A stretch of 64,000 nucleotides of DNA from Streptomyces sp. NBC_01264 (lineage in GTDB: Bacteria; Actinomycetota; Actinomycetes; Streptomycetales; Streptomycetaceae), in contig NZ_JAPEOX010000001.1 of the NCBI RefSeq assembly GCF_026340675.1, positions 1,550,001-1,614,000 on the forward strand, given 5' to 3'. Position numbers and translations under genes: made by a program. Below the pieces are notes generated by a model. That model was given only the letters and a program-made list of their open reading frames with translations, was not told where the DNA came from and did no database searches. The first letter of the stretch is position 1, and each line of letters opens with the position of its first letter. Shown here piece by piece: positions 43,220 through 52,361 of the stretch.

Positions 43220-43861
43220 TCACACCGAGTCGGCCCGCGGTTCCACGGACTCCAGCAACCGCGCCGTGTGCACCCGGCCCGCGTACTCCACCAGCCGGAT
43301 CAGCACTTCCTTCCCCGAGTCCTTGTCCCGCGCGTCGCACAGAACCACCGGCGTCCCCTGATCCAGGTCCAGCGCCCGCGCGACCTCGTTCGAGGCGTAC
43401 CGACGCGCGTTCGCGAAGCAGTTGACGGCCACCACGAACGGGATCTTGCGGTGCTCGAAGTAGTCCACCGCGGGGAAGCAGTCCTCCAGGCGCCGCGTGT
43501 CGGCGAGGACCACCGCGCCCAGCGCGCCCTGGGACAGCTCGTCCCACAGGAACCAGAACCGGTCCTGCCCCGGCGTCCCGAACAGGTAGAGCGACAGCCC
43601 CGACCTGATCGTGATCCGCCCGAAGTCCATGGCCACGGTGGTGGTCGTCTTCTGGTCGACCCCTCCCGTGTCGTCGACCAGCTCCCCGGCCTCGCTGAGC
43701 AGTTCCTCCGTCCGCAGCGGCCGGATCTCGCTGACCGAGCCGACCAGGGTCGTCTTCCCCACGCCGAAGCCGCCCGCCACGAGTATCTTCAGCGCGAGCG
43801 CGGCCAGTTCCTCTCCGCCCTCGGCCGCCGGCGGCGGCCCGTTGTCGTGCAGTCCCATCAC
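43220..43861 (-). CDS. cvnD: Conservon small GTPase (CvnD type)
   Basis: A 213-residue Ras/MglA-like GTPase. P-loop AGGFGVGKTTLV, TTTTVAMDFGRI as switch I, and FGTPGQDRFWFLW as G3. The usual NKxD specificity motif is altered to AVNCFAN. In Streptomyces conservons the four Cvn proteins act as a membrane-associated signalling complex reminiscent of eukaryotic receptor-G-protein systems. The GTG start overlaps the cvnC stop by 4 bases. Confidence 0.93.
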   Translation of the reverse strand: MMGLHDNGPPPAAEGGEELAALALKILVAGGFGVGKTTLVGSVSEIRPLRTEELLSEAGELVDDTGGVDQKTTTTVAMDFGRITIRSGLSLYLFGTPGQDRFWFLWDELSQGALGAVVLADTRRLEDCFPAVDYFEHRKIPFVVAVNCFANARRYASNEVARALDLDQGTPVVLCDARDKDSGKEVLIRLVEYAGRVHTARLLESVEPRADSV

Positions 43862-44244
43862 AGCGCTCGCAATCCCTCGATGACTTCACGCAGAATCCGC
43901 TCGTCCGGCAGCTGTGCGGGCGGCACGGGCCGGCTGACCTTGACGTGCCCGGCCTCCAGCAGGTCCCCGAGCAGTACGCGCACCACGCCCACGGGCAGGT
44001 CCGCGTCCGCCGCGAGTTCGGCCACCGACTGGGTCTCGTCCCGGCACAGCCCGAGCAGTGCCCGGTGCTCCGGTCCCAGCAGCGACTCGGCCGCCTCGTC
44101 CGTTCCCGCCGGGTCCACGACGACCAGCGCGATGAGGTCGAACCGGACCCCGTGGGGTCCGGGCTTCGTCCGTCCGCCCGTCATCGCGTACGGACGGACG
44201 AGCGGGCCCGCGTCGGCGTCGTACCACTGGCCGTTCGTGCTCAA
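43858..44244 (-). CDS. cvnC: Conservon DUF742 protein (CvnC type)
   Basis: A 128-residue DUF742 protein beginning around residue 10 with GPLVRPYAMTGGRTKP. It has a winged-helix-like middle, HRALLGLCRDETQSVAELAADADLPVGVVRVLL, and a terminal ILREVIEGLRAL. It is the third member of the cvnABCD set and may bind DNA or the GTPase. It starts 10 bases after cvnB and overlaps cvnD. Confidence 0.93.
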   Translation of the reverse strand: MSTNGQWYDADAGPLVRPYAMTGGRTKPGPHGVRFDLIALVVVDPAGTDEAAESLLGPEHRALLGLCRDETQSVAELAADADLPVGVVRVLLGDLLEAGHVKVSRPVPPAQLPDERILREVIEGLRAL

Positions 44245-44254
44245 GGCCGCCGCC

Positions 44255-44701
44255 CTAACCGGCGGCCGGCGGCCGCGCCGCGAACCGGGCCGGGGTGTAG
44301 AGGTGCTCGCCGACCCGCTTGACCAGCCGGGCCATCTCGTAGGCGATCAGCCCCATGTCGGCGCCGGCCCCGCTGAGCACGGCCAGGCAGGAGCCGTCTC
44401 CGGCGGCCGCCACGAAGAGGTAACCCTCGTCCATCTCCACCATCGTCTGGCGCACGCCCCCGGCGTGGAAGTGCCGGCCCGCGCCCTTGGCCAGGCTGTG
44501 GAAGCCGGAGGCCACGGCCGCCAGGTGCTCGGCGTCCTCCCGGCTGAGCGCGCTGGAGGCGCCCACCGCCAGGCCGTCGTTGGACAGGACCACGGCGTGC
44601 CGGACCTCGCGCACCCGGACCACGAGGTCGTCCAGGAGCCAGTCGAGTTCGCCCGACCTGCGGACGCCGTCGAGGTCGATCCTCTGATGTTCGATCATCA
44701 T
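44255..44701 (-). CDS. cvnB: Conservon roadblock/LC7 protein (CvnB type)
   Basis: 148 residues, roadblock/LC7 domain from about residue 18 (LDWLLDDLVVRVREVRHAVVL). It is the presumed GTPase partner between the sensor and CvnD. Its ATG overlaps the cvnA stop (ATGA). A second close homologue lies at 42207-42605, beyond cvnD. Confidence 0.94.
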   Translation of the reverse strand: MMIEHQRIDLDGVRRSGELDWLLDDLVVRVREVRHAVVLSNDGLAVGASSALSREDAEHLAAVASGFHSLAKGAGRHFHAGGVRQTMVEMDEGYLFVAAAGDGSCLAVLSGAGADMGLIAYEMARLVKRVGEHLYTPARFAARPPAAG

Positions 44702-47424
44702 CGTGCTCCTTCACCTTCGCCAGTACTGCCTGTGCCGCCCGCGCCGCCCGTGGACCCCGGGGCGCCCGCACCGCCCGCACCGCCCGGACCGTCCGCGCCG
44801 GCCTCGGCGCTCGCCTGCGTGCCCCGCACCCAGCCCGCCCGGTAGGCCGCCATCCGCTCGCGCGCCTGCTCGGGGCTGCGCCCGGGCGGCCCCGCCGCCC
44901 CCCGGACACCGGCGGGAGCCTTGGTTGCGGGGGCCTCGCGCAGCTGCGGGACGAGGCTCGCCTGCCGGACCCGGCGCGGCAGTTCGGTGACCGAGGCGGC
45001 CGGGCCCGAGGAGGCCGGGGGGCCTGAGGGGGCCGGGGGGCCTGAGGGGGCCGCCGTGACCGCCGGGGCGGGCGTACGGGGAACCGCCCCCGCGGAGCCG
45101 CGCGGCCGCAGCGGGGCCACCGGGGAGGGCCGCGGTTCCTCCCGTACGGGGCTGCGGTCCGGGACCGGGACCCCGCGCGCGTCGTCCCGTACGACGCTGA
45201 TGGCCTGGGAAGGCTCCCGGAACCGCTCCCGTACCGGCTCGGCGACCGGCTCCGGAGCCGGAGTCGGAACCTGTGCGGCAGTGCGCTCTTCCTCGTGCTG
45301 CGGGGCGGCGGCCGTGAGGGCGCCCTGGAGCAGGGAGTTGGGGAGGAGCACCACCGCGGTGGTGCCGCCGTACGGTGACATGCGCAGGTGCACCTTCACA
45401 CCGTGGCGGGCCGAGAGGCGGCTGACCACGAAGAGCCCGAGCCGGTCACTGTCGAAGAGGTCGAGGGCCTCGGACTGCTCGATGCGCCGGTTGGCCTCCT
45501 GGAGGGATTCGCGGCCCATGCCGAGCCCCCGGTCCTCGACCTCCAGGACGTAGCCGGCGCCGACGGGTTCTCCGCTGACCCGGACCTTGGTGTGGGGCGG
45601 GGAGAACTGGGTGGCGTTCTCGATGAGTTCCGCCAGCAGATGGGTGAGGTCGGCGACGGCTCCGCCGACCACCGCGGCCTCGGCGAGCTGGCGGACCTCG
45701 ACGCGCGGGTAGTCCTCGATCTCGGAGACGGCGGCCCGTACCACGTTCGTGAGCGGGATCGGCATCCGCCAGGCGCGCCCGGGAGCCGCTCCCGACAGGA
45801 TGATCAGGCTTTCCGCGTGCCGCCGCATGCGGGTGGTCAGGTGGTCGAGCCGGAAGAGGTCGCCGAGCTCGTTCGGGTCGTCCGCGCGCCGCTCCATCGA
45901 GTCGAGCAGGGTGAGCTGCTTGTGCACCAGGACCTGGCTGCGGCGGGCGAGGTTGACGAAGACCCCGCTCACGCCGCTGGCCAGTTCGGCGCGTTCGACG
46001 GCGGCACTGAGCGCGGCCCGGTGGACCGTGTCCAGGGCCTCGCCGACCTGGGCGATCTCGTCGTCGGCGGCCGGGCCCCGCGGGGTCTCGGCGGCCACGT
46101 CGATGTCCTGGCCGGCCCGCAACCGGTCCATGGCCCGCGGGAGTTTGCGGTGGGCGATCTCCAGCGCGGTGTTGCGCAGCGAGACCAGCTCGACGACCAG
46201 GGCCCGGCCGATGCGGACCGAGATGACGAGCGAGGCGGCCACGGCGGCCAGGCCCAGGAGGACGGCGGCTCCGGCGGGACTCAGCGCGCCCGCGCCGAAC
46301 GGGTCGGCGCGGTCCTCGGAGGCCGCGCGGGCGGCGTCCCCGATCTCCCGCATCGAGCCGGCGACGGAGGTGTACGCGGCCTCCCAGCCGGCGGGCGGGC
46401 CGGCGGTCCCGGCACCGGCCGCGGCGGCCAGCGCCCGGTCCTCGGCCCCGGTGAGATCGGCGTAGGCGGCGCTCTTGGCCACGGACTGCCAGGCGTCCTG
46501 CTGTGCGGCGGGCAGGTCCCGGGCGGCGGAGGCGGTCAGGGCCCGTCGGGTCTCGACCGCGCCGGTCAGGCGGCGAAGCGTTTCGGCGGTGCGCGGCCCC
46601 GGCGCCGTCAGCAGGGCGTCCTCCCGGGACAGCTGCTCCCCGGCCCGCGCGAATTCCAGCAGGATCCTGGCGTCGACGCCCAGTTCGGCGTCCCGGCCTC
46701 CTCCGGTGAGGGCTCCGCCGACCTCCAGCGCCGCGTCGATCACCCGGCTGTACGTCTCGTAGGCCGCTCCCGGGGTTGCCCGGTGCCCGGCGACGTCCTC
46801 GCGCACCGGGCCGAGTCCCTCGGCGGCGGCGACGAAGGCGCGCAGCCGGATGACGATGTCGGTGCCGTAGTCGCCGGAGTCGGCCACGGTGTTGCTGTCG
46901 CCGAGCCGCAGGGCCCGTAGCGAACCGTCCGTCCGGCGTGCCTGTTCGTCCAGGGCGGCGGCCTGGCCGGGGGCCTGGGCCGCGGCGGCCTGACCTCCGG
47001 TGGGATCGGCCAGCAGCCTTACGGCCGTGCGCCGTTCGGCCTGCAACGCGGTGACGGTGGCCTCGATCGGTGCCCGCAGTTCCCGGTCGACGCGCTGGAC
47101 TCGGGTGAGGCGGGCGATGTCCTGGGCCGCGTCGACGGTCGCGAAGGCCCAGAGGGCGAGCAGCGAGACCACCGGCACCATCAGCAGCGAGACGATCTTC
47201 GCCCGGACGGTGGCGGGGCGCAGCCGCAGGCGCGGACCGCGGCCGCCTCCCCCGGTGGCGCCGGGTATCGCCCCGAGCGCGTCGAGGGCCGTGCGGTCGG
47301 CCGGCTCCTCGGCGGGCGGACCGGCGTGCGCCCGGCGGCCCGGCCCCTTGCCGCGGCCACCCGCCGGCGCGGGCGCGGGCGGCCGCGACGCCGCTGCTTC
47401 CGGTGTGGTGCGGGGTCTGCGCAT
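44698..47424 (-). CDS. cvnA: Conservon nitrate-sensor-like histidine kinase (CvnA type)
   Basis: 908 residues. A proline-rich cytoplasmic tail of about 65 residues leads to a first membrane helix (VSLLMVPVVSLLALWAFA). A helical extracytoplasmic sensor domain spans about residues 95-395, followed by a second helix (AAVLLGLAAVAASLVI), a HAMP-like linker and an ATPase domain with LLAELIENATQFSPP and LEVEDRGLGM. The long disordered tail is rich in Pro and Ala. The sensor matches the nitrate/nitrite-sensing NIT type; the ligand is unknown. It is the first gene of the four-gene conservon. Confidence 0.93.
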   Translation of the reverse strand: MRRPRTTPEAAASRPPAPAPAGGRGKGPGRRAHAGPPAEEPADRTALDALGAIPGATGGGGRGPRLRLRPATVRAKIVSLLMVPVVSLLALWAFATVDAAQDIARLTRVQRVDRELRAPIEATVTALQAERRTAVRLLADPTGGQAAAAQAPGQAAALDEQARRTDGSLRALRLGDSNTVADSGDYGTDIVIRLRAFVAAAEGLGPVREDVAGHRATPGAAYETYSRVIDAALEVGGALTGGGRDAELGVDARILLEFARAGEQLSREDALLTAPGPRTAETLRRLTGAVETRRALTASAARDLPAAQQDAWQSVAKSAAYADLTGAEDRALAAAAGAGTAGPPAGWEAAYTSVAGSMREIGDAARAASEDRADPFGAGALSPAGAAVLLGLAAVAASLVISVRIGRALVVELVSLRNTALEIAHRKLPRAMDRLRAGQDIDVAAETPRGPAADDEIAQVGEALDTVHRAALSAAVERAELASGVSGVFVNLARRSQVLVHKQLTLLDSMERRADDPNELGDLFRLDHLTTRMRRHAESLIILSGAAPGRAWRMPIPLTNVVRAAVSEIEDYPRVEVRQLAEAAVVGGAVADLTHLLAELIENATQFSPPHTKVRVSGEPVGAGYVLEVEDRGLGMGRESLQEANRRIEQSEALDLFDSDRLGLFVVSRLSARHGVKVHLRMSPYGGTTAVVLLPNSLLQGALTAAAPQHEEERTAAQVPTPAPEPVAEPVRERFREPSQAISVVRDDARGVPVPDRSPVREEPRPSPVAPLRPRGSAGAVPRTPAPAVTAAPSGPPAPSGPPASSGPAASVTELPRRVRQASLVPQLREAPATKAPAGVRGAAGPPGRSPEQARERMAAYRAGWVRGTQASAEAGADGPGGAGGAGAPGSTGGAGGTGSTGEGEGAR

Positions 47425-47563
47425 GGGCTCCTCGTTCCGGGCGGTGCGTACCTACGTGACGGTCGCGGGGGCGGTGGCGTGGCGGCGGTGGCATGGCGCC
47501 GGTGGCGTGCGGGGCGGCGGGCATCACCGGCGGCAGGGGGAACGGCCGGGTGGCGGCGGGGCC

Positions 47564-48361
47564 TCAGCCGGCGGGTGCGGTGGCGGCCCGCTCCCCCAGG
47601 CGCAGGTCGGCGGAGGCCATCGCGGAGGCCTCCCGCTCGTCGGCGGTCGGCGAGAGGGCGACGAACGCGGAGGTGATGAAGAGGTAGGAGCCGAGGCCGA
47701 CGGCGAGCGGGAAGATGAACTGCATGGCGGTGGCGCCCGGCAGGGCCGCGTCCGAGGGGGTGACCTGGACGGCGACCGCGAGCATGCCGGTGTAGTGCAT
47801 GCTGCTGACGGCGCCGCCCATCACGAGCGAGGCGACGGCCACGGCGACCGGGGACTTGATGTTGAGGGCCGCCCACAGGGCGGCCGTGGCCGCGACGACC
47901 GCGATGGCGACGGAGAGTCCGACGGTGAGCGGCGCGTAGGAGACAGAGCCGTGCAGGCGCAGGGCCGCCATGCCGAGGTAGTGCATGCTGGCGACGCCGA
48001 GGCCGGTGGTGAGTCCGCCGACGACGAGGGCCCGGCCGCGGTCCTTCCCGTAGCCGACGGCGAAGACTCCGGCGCCCACGACGATCATCGCGACGAGGAG
48101 GCTGAGGATGGTCAGCGGCACGTTGTAGCGGATCTCGGTCCCGGTGACGTGGAAGCCGAGCATGGCGACGAAGTGCATCGTCCAGATCCCGGTTCCGATG
48201 GCCGAGGCCGCTGTGAGGAGCCAGTTGCGGCGGGAGGCGCCGGTCGTCGCGGCGAGCGCGCGAACGGTGCAGCGCAGGCCGAGGGCGGCGCCGATCGAAG
48301 CCATCACGTATGACAGCACGGGGGTAAGCCAGCCGTAGGCGGCGTGGTCCAGGTGTCCCAT
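47564..48361 (-). CDS. MHYT-domain integral membrane protein
   Basis: 265 residues with about seven membrane helices and the MHYT motifs MHFVAMLGF, MHYLGMAAL and MHYTGMLAV. In MHYT proteins these are presumed to bind copper or another metal and to sense oxygen, CO or NO. Here there is no output domain; the cytoplasmic tail is short. It lies just upstream of the conservon in the same direction, 139 bases from cvnA, so a functional link is possible but unproven. The ATG at 48361 is chosen because homologues start close to the first helix. Confidence 0.9.
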   Translation of the reverse strand: MGHLDHAAYGWLTPVLSYVMASIGAALGLRCTVRALAATTGASRRNWLLTAASAIGTGIWTMHFVAMLGFHVTGTEIRYNVPLTILSLLVAMIVVGAGVFAVGYGKDRGRALVVGGLTTGLGVASMHYLGMAALRLHGSVSYAPLTVGLSVAIAVVAATAALWAALNIKSPVAVAVASLVMGGAVSSMHYTGMLAVAVQVTPSDAALPGATAMQFIFPLAVGLGSYLFITSAFVALSPTADEREASAMASADLRLGERAATAPAG

Positions 48362-48528
48362 GGCCACGGAAGCTAGTCCGGGTGAGGGAGCGAACACGGG
48401 CAGCATTTCGAAAGCCACTGGAACTGCTGGAATATGACAGAGATACGTTCATCTTCGATCACGCCGGGTACCACCTTGCACACGTTCCGCAGGCATGTGC
48501 CGGAGCACCGGTGAGGGATCATGGGCAC

Positions 48529-49260
48529 ATGAGCGAAGAGCGTACGCAGGACCACACCGGGGACCGGGCTCAGGACGGGACTCGGGACCGGGTTCGGGAC
48601 GGGATTCGGGACGGGGCTCAGGACGGGGTTCGGGAACCCGCTCGGGAGCGGCCCCGGGACCAGACGCGGGACCGCGGCCACGTCCAGGAGTTCTTCGGGG
48701 CGCGCGCGGCCGGCTGGGATGGCAAGTTCCCCGGGGACGGGCCCGCCTTCACGACCGCCGTGGGTGAGTTCGGGCTGCGTCCCGGCGACCGGGTGCTCGA
48801 CGCCGGCTGCGGCACCGGGCGGGCGCTGACCGCGCTCCGCGCGGCCGTCGGCCCGTCGGGGACGGTGCTCGGCGCCGATGTCACCCCGCAGATGCTCGCC
48901 GCCGCGCAGGAGGCCGGCCGGGACGCCGCGGGCGCCCTGCTGCTGGCGGACGTGGCCCGCCTGCCGCTGCGCGACGGGGTGCTGGACGCCGTGTTCGCCG
49001 CCGGCCTCATCGCCCACCTGCCCGACCCCGGGGCCAATTTGCGCGAGCTCGCCCGGGTCGTGCGCCCGGACGGCCGGCTCGCACTGTTCCACCCGATCGG
49101 CCGGGCGGCCCTCGCGGCGCGCCACGGCCGCGAGCTGACCCCGGACGACTTGCGGGCCGAGCACAACCTCGGCCCGCTGCTGGCCGGTTCGGGCTGGCGG
49201 CTGACCTCGTACGCCGACGAGGACGCCCGCTTCCTCGCGCTGGCGGTCCGTACCGCCTGA
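48529..49260 (+). CDS. Class I SAM-dependent methyltransferase
   Basis: 243 residues from ATG 48529. The SAM site is VLDAGCGTGRALTAL, followed by GADVTPQMLAAAQ and a PDPGANLRELARVVRPDGRLALF block typical of the Methyltransf_11 family. The substrate is unknown. The N-terminal 40 residues are a charged repeat, six DxxR/Q tetrapeptides from the 12-base repeats at 48561-48632, unlike the catalytic domain. An upstream in-frame ATG at 48382 would add an implausible extension. Confidence 0.83.
   Translation: MSEERTQDHTGDRAQDGTRDRVRDGIRDGAQDGVREPARERPRDQTRDRGHVQEFFGARAAGWDGKFPGDGPAFTTAVGEFGLRPGDRVLDAGCGTGRALTALRAAVGPSGTVLGADVTPQMLAAAQEAGRDAAGALLLADVARLPLRDGVLDAVFAAGLIAHLPDPGANLRELARVVRPDGRLALFHPIGRAALAARHGRELTPDDLRAEHNLGPLLAGSGWRLTSYADEDARFLALAVRTA
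48561..48632 (+). repeat. Six tandem 12-base repeats in the methyltransferase gene
   Basis: Units of the form GGACSGGnnTCR run without interruption (48561-48572 through 48621-48632), preserving frame and encoding DRAQ, DGTR, DRVR, DGIR, DGAQ and DGVR. Expansion or contraction would change the length of a charged N-terminal tail without breaking the frame. Confidence 0.9.
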
Positions 49261-49431
49261 CGTACTCCCTGAGCACCGCGGCGCGGCGTCGGTGGCGCCG
49301 AACCGTATCCGTGCCGGGCCGCACGGCCCTCCGTGCAGGTGGCGGGCTCGGAAATCGGCTCCCGCCAGCTCTCGACGCGGTGGTTACTCGCTGGTTAGGG
49401 TGCGCCGACGAGAGAACGACCGGGAGGCCAC

Positions 49432-50220
49432 GTGTCCGAAGAGGAGGACGGCGGTTCGCTGTACGTGCTGACCGCCGTGCTGCTGACCCCCGCGCAGTTC
49501 CCGAGCATCCTGGGTGACGACTACCCCGAGGCCTGCTCGCTGCTCGGCGTGCCGCCTGCGGCCGCCGGGTACGGCCTGGTGCTGGGGCAGGACGAGGAGG
49601 GCGCGCGCTGGACGGTCGTGATCGACGACGTCTCGCTCGCGGCCATGGCCATCGCCTCGTGGGACTGCGGGATGGAGTACGACCTGTCGCCCGACGAACG
49701 GTCCATCGTGGTCTCACTGGCCGGCTGGCCGCTGGCGCTCACGGTGGCCACGCCCGGGATCCCCGATCCGCACGATCCCGAGCAGGGCGCGGACGGTACG
49801 GGGCGGGTGCCGCTGGCCCCGCCGTCGGCCGAGGCCTGGGGTCCGGTGCAGCGGCGGATGGGCGCCGACCAGATAGCCCGGGAGTGGACCGACTGGAGCG
49901 CGCGCGTGGCCACGGACGGCGGGGCCGCGGCCGCCGCGCACCCGGGACTGGCGCGAGCCCTGGAGGAGGCCCTGGGCTACACCCAGAGCCCGCCGCCGCC
50001 CGGCAGGGTGCGGTCGGCCTTCGCGGGCGAGGAGACGCGGACCCTGCGCGCCGACGGGCCGGGGTGGTCGCTGGTGGCCCGTACGGACGGGGCCGCCTTC
50101 GTACTGCTCGACGAGGAGCCGAGCGAGGTGCTGGCCGTACCGCACGAGGCGCACGGAGAGCTTCCGGAGCTGTCGGAGCTGCTGGCGGCGTTGGACCGGG
50201 TCGCCGTGCGGCCCGCCTGA
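49432..50220 (+). CDS. Conserved Streptomyces protein of unknown function
   Basis: 262 residues from GTG 49432. No domain is recognised. It begins with an acidic tail then a hydrophobic strand (LYVLTAVLLTPAQFPSIL). Later it has a WTVVIDDVSLAAMAIASWDCGMEY block, a Pro-rich middle and a second alpha/beta half. It looks soluble and cytoplasmic. It precedes the TrmO-like gene by 61 bases in the same direction, perhaps in one transcript. Confidence 0.7.
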   Translation: MSEEEDGGSLYVLTAVLLTPAQFPSILGDDYPEACSLLGVPPAAAGYGLVLGQDEEGARWTVVIDDVSLAAMAIASWDCGMEYDLSPDERSIVVSLAGWPLALTVATPGIPDPHDPEQGADGTGRVPLAPPSAEAWGPVQRRMGADQIAREWTDWSARVATDGGAAAAAHPGLARALEEALGYTQSPPPPGRVRSAFAGEETRTLRADGPGWSLVARTDGAAFVLLDEEPSEVLAVPHEAHGELPELSELLAALDRVAVRPA

Positions 50221-50281
50221 GCGGGGTCCGCTCGCGGGGATGCCCGCGTGCGGTGCTGGGATCGAGGGGGAGGACGCGCTG

Positions 50282-50761
50282 ATGGATCCGGTGGAAGTGG
50301 TCCCGGTCGGCACGGTGGTGGGCGGCCGCTCGGCGGTCGTCGACGACGACTGGGGGCGGGAGACCGCGGTGATCCGCCTGGACCGGGAGCGGTTCGGTCC
50401 GGAAGCCCTCTACGGACTGGAGGACTTTTCGCACGTCGAGGTGGTCTTCCACTTCGACCGGGTGCCCGAGGACAGGATCGAGGCGGGCGCGCGGCGCCCC
50501 CGGGGCAATCCCGACTGGCCGCTCGTCGGCATCTTCGCCCAGCGCGGCAAGAACCGGCCCAACCGGCTGGGGCTCTCGCGCTGTCGCGTCCTGAAGGTGG
50601 ACGTACTGGCGGCGGACGGCCCTGAGTTGCACGTGGAGGGGCTGGACGCGGTCGCGGGCACGCCGGTGCTCGACCTCAAGCCGTACATGACGGAATTCGG
50701 CCCGCGCGGCGAGCACCGCCAGCCGCAGTGGGCGACGGAGCTGATGCGCGACTACTACTGA
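50282..50761 (+). CDS. TrmO/TsaA-like SAM-dependent methyltransferase
   Basis: A 159-residue TsaA/YaeB-type beta-barrel protein. Conserved features are the GLEDFSHVEVVFHFDR loop, ARRPRGNPDWPLVGIFAQRGKNRPNRLGLS with the SAM-binding residues, and LDLKPYMTEF. Bacterial TrmO N6-methylates threonylcarbamoyl-adenosine in tRNA; some relatives act on small molecules. It lacks the C-terminal domain of E. coli TrmO. Confidence 0.88.
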   Translation: MDPVEVVPVGTVVGGRSAVVDDDWGRETAVIRLDRERFGPEALYGLEDFSHVEVVFHFDRVPEDRIEAGARRPRGNPDWPLVGIFAQRGKNRPNRLGLSRCRVLKVDVLAADGPELHVEGLDAVAGTPVLDLKPYMTEFGPRGEHRQPQWATELMRDYY

Positions 50762-50884
50762 GCCGCGCGGGGTGGGGTCGGGGCGCCGAGTGTAGGCTCC
50801 GGGATTCCGTGAGCACCTGCGGCAGGCCGCGAAGGGAAGCTCGGGGAACAGGGCCGGTGCTGGGCGAACCGACAGGAGTGCGGC

Positions 50885-51271
50885 ATGACTGTGGTGACCC
50901 GTCTGGTCACTTACACCGATCTGGACGCCGGCGGTACGAGCGCGCGGCAGTTGTCCGTGTCGGCACGGCTGGAGGCCGTACTCGCGGACGGACGCAGCGT
51001 GGTGCTGCTCGACGATCGCGGCTGGAGCTCCTCGGGCCCGGCGGGCCTCCTCGCGTCGACCTCCGGCGAGGACCTCGAGGAGACGGCCCGGACGGTGGTC
51101 GGGCCGGACGAGCCCTTCGACGGCATGACACGGGAGCAGATGGCGGCCGGGCACTGGGGCCACCTGGCCGACGTCCTCGGGCAGCACGGGGTGGACGTGG
51201 CCGCGCACGAGTTGGAGCGGCTGCCCCATGACGTGGTGCTCAGCGCACGCCTTCGGGCATGGATCGGCTGA
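50885..51271 (+). CDS. Small conserved protein of unknown function
   Basis: 128 residues, no recognised domain. LEAVLADGRSVVLLDDRGWSSS and an acidic helical C-terminus suggest a small alpha/beta cytosolic protein. The start ATG follows a purine-rich CAGGAGTGCGGC ribosome site. It lies convergent with the MOSC-protein gene. Confidence 0.7.
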   Translation: MTVVTRLVTYTDLDAGGTSARQLSVSARLEAVLADGRSVVLLDDRGWSSSGPAGLLASTSGEDLEETARTVVGPDEPFDGMTREQMAAGHWGHLADVLGQHGVDVAAHELERLPHDVVLSARLRAWIG

Positions 51272-51337
51272 GGGACCGGGCGGGAGACCGGCCGTGAGAC
51301 CGGCCGAGTGGACCCGGCCGGCCCCGGGCTCTGCCGG

Positions 51338-51901
51338 TCAGACCCGGTCGAGCGGGATGTGCGGGGTCGGGGGGAGGGTGACCTCGATGGTGTCGCCGGG
51401 GTGGATCGTGCCGCCCCGGTGGACCACGCCCATGATTCCGGCCTTGCGGAGCAGGTTGCCCTCGTCGTCCCTGCTCACCACCTGCTTGAGCAGCCCGTGC
51501 TGGAAGTTGTCGATCTGCAGGCACGGGTTGCGCAGCCCGGTGACCTCGACCACCGCGTCCGCCCCGAGGCGCAGCAGGGTGCCGGTCGGCAGGCCGAGCA
51601 GGTCGATGCCTTCGGTGGTGACGTTCTCCCCGAGCTGGCCCGGTTCGACCTGGTGGCCGGCCTCGGCCACCTCCTCGAAGAGCTCCCGGTGGATCAGGTG
51701 CACCTGCCGGAGATTCGGCTGCGTGGGGTCCTGGGCCACACGGGAACGGTGCTTGACCGTGACCCCCGCGTGGACGTCCCCCTCGACCCCGAGCCCTTCG
51801 AGGAGCCTGATGCTCTCGCGCGTGGGCTTGGTGAACGAATAGACCGCGTTGCTGCTGACCGCCGCGACCTGCGCCACGCCTGCCGTACTCCCCGTGCTCA
51901 T
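51338..51901 (-). CDS. MOSC domain-containing protein
   Basis: 187 residues. MOSC features include GLGVEGDVHAG, GQLGENVTTEG and a conserved cysteine in TGLRNPCLQIDNF. MOSC domains carry a persulfide or molybdenum-cofactor sulfur and are found in molybdenum-dependent reductases such as YiiM. A possible role is detoxifying N-hydroxylated compounds. It is followed upstream by a tiny membrane protein gene in the same direction. Confidence 0.9.
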   Translation of the reverse strand: MSTGSTAGVAQVAAVSSNAVYSFTKPTRESIRLLEGLGVEGDVHAGVTVKHRSRVAQDPTQPNLRQVHLIHRELFEEVAEAGHQVEPGQLGENVTTEGIDLLGLPTGTLLRLGADAVVEVTGLRNPCLQIDNFQHGLLKQVVSRDDEGNLLRKAGIMGVVHRGGTIHPGDTIEVTLPPTPHIPLDRV

Positions 51902-51921
51902 GGTTGGCCCCCCTGCCGCCC

Positions 51922-52104
51922 TCAGCGGCCGATCTGCTTCCTGGATATACCCCGCAGCCTACGACGCTGGGAGGAGTCCAACAGCAGGTAGGCGGCCACG
52001 GGGACGCCGATCAGGACCAGCAGTCCGGCCCAGAAGCCGACCGCCCAGAACAGCACGATGGCTGCCACCACACCGGCAACCGCGATCTTTCCGCTCGTGG
52101 ACAT
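51922..52104 (-). CDS. Small two-helix membrane protein
   Basis: 60 residues, nearly all membrane: MSTSGKIAVAGVVAAIVL, then LLVLIGVPVAAYLLL, ending in a basic RRRLRG tail that should face the cytoplasm. The reading frame, start codon and GAAAGAGG ribosome site are consistent with a real small gene. Function unknown. It precedes the MOSC gene by 20 bases and may share its transcript. Confidence 0.75.
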   Translation of the reverse strand: MSTSGKIAVAGVVAAIVLFWAVGFWAGLLVLIGVPVAAYLLLDSSQRRRLRGISRKQIGR

Positions 52105-52361
52105 CTGCGGCACCCTCTTTCTCCGTCGGTCGGCCACTACCCCGCACAACGCGCGCTCCCGCCCCCGCGTTCCCGCGCCGCGGTCCCGCTCGCACATTTC
52201 CTTCCCGTCCCCCCGTCCCCCCGTCCCCGCATGTCGGCTCGCTCGCACGCAGACGTACGCAGGAGGAAGTGACCCGGGTCACGGTGTCGCCGTGGGCCCG
52301 GGCGGCCGCGGGTGCGTTACTCTCGGCCACCCTGTATTCGGTAGTCAAGTTTGAGGAATGC

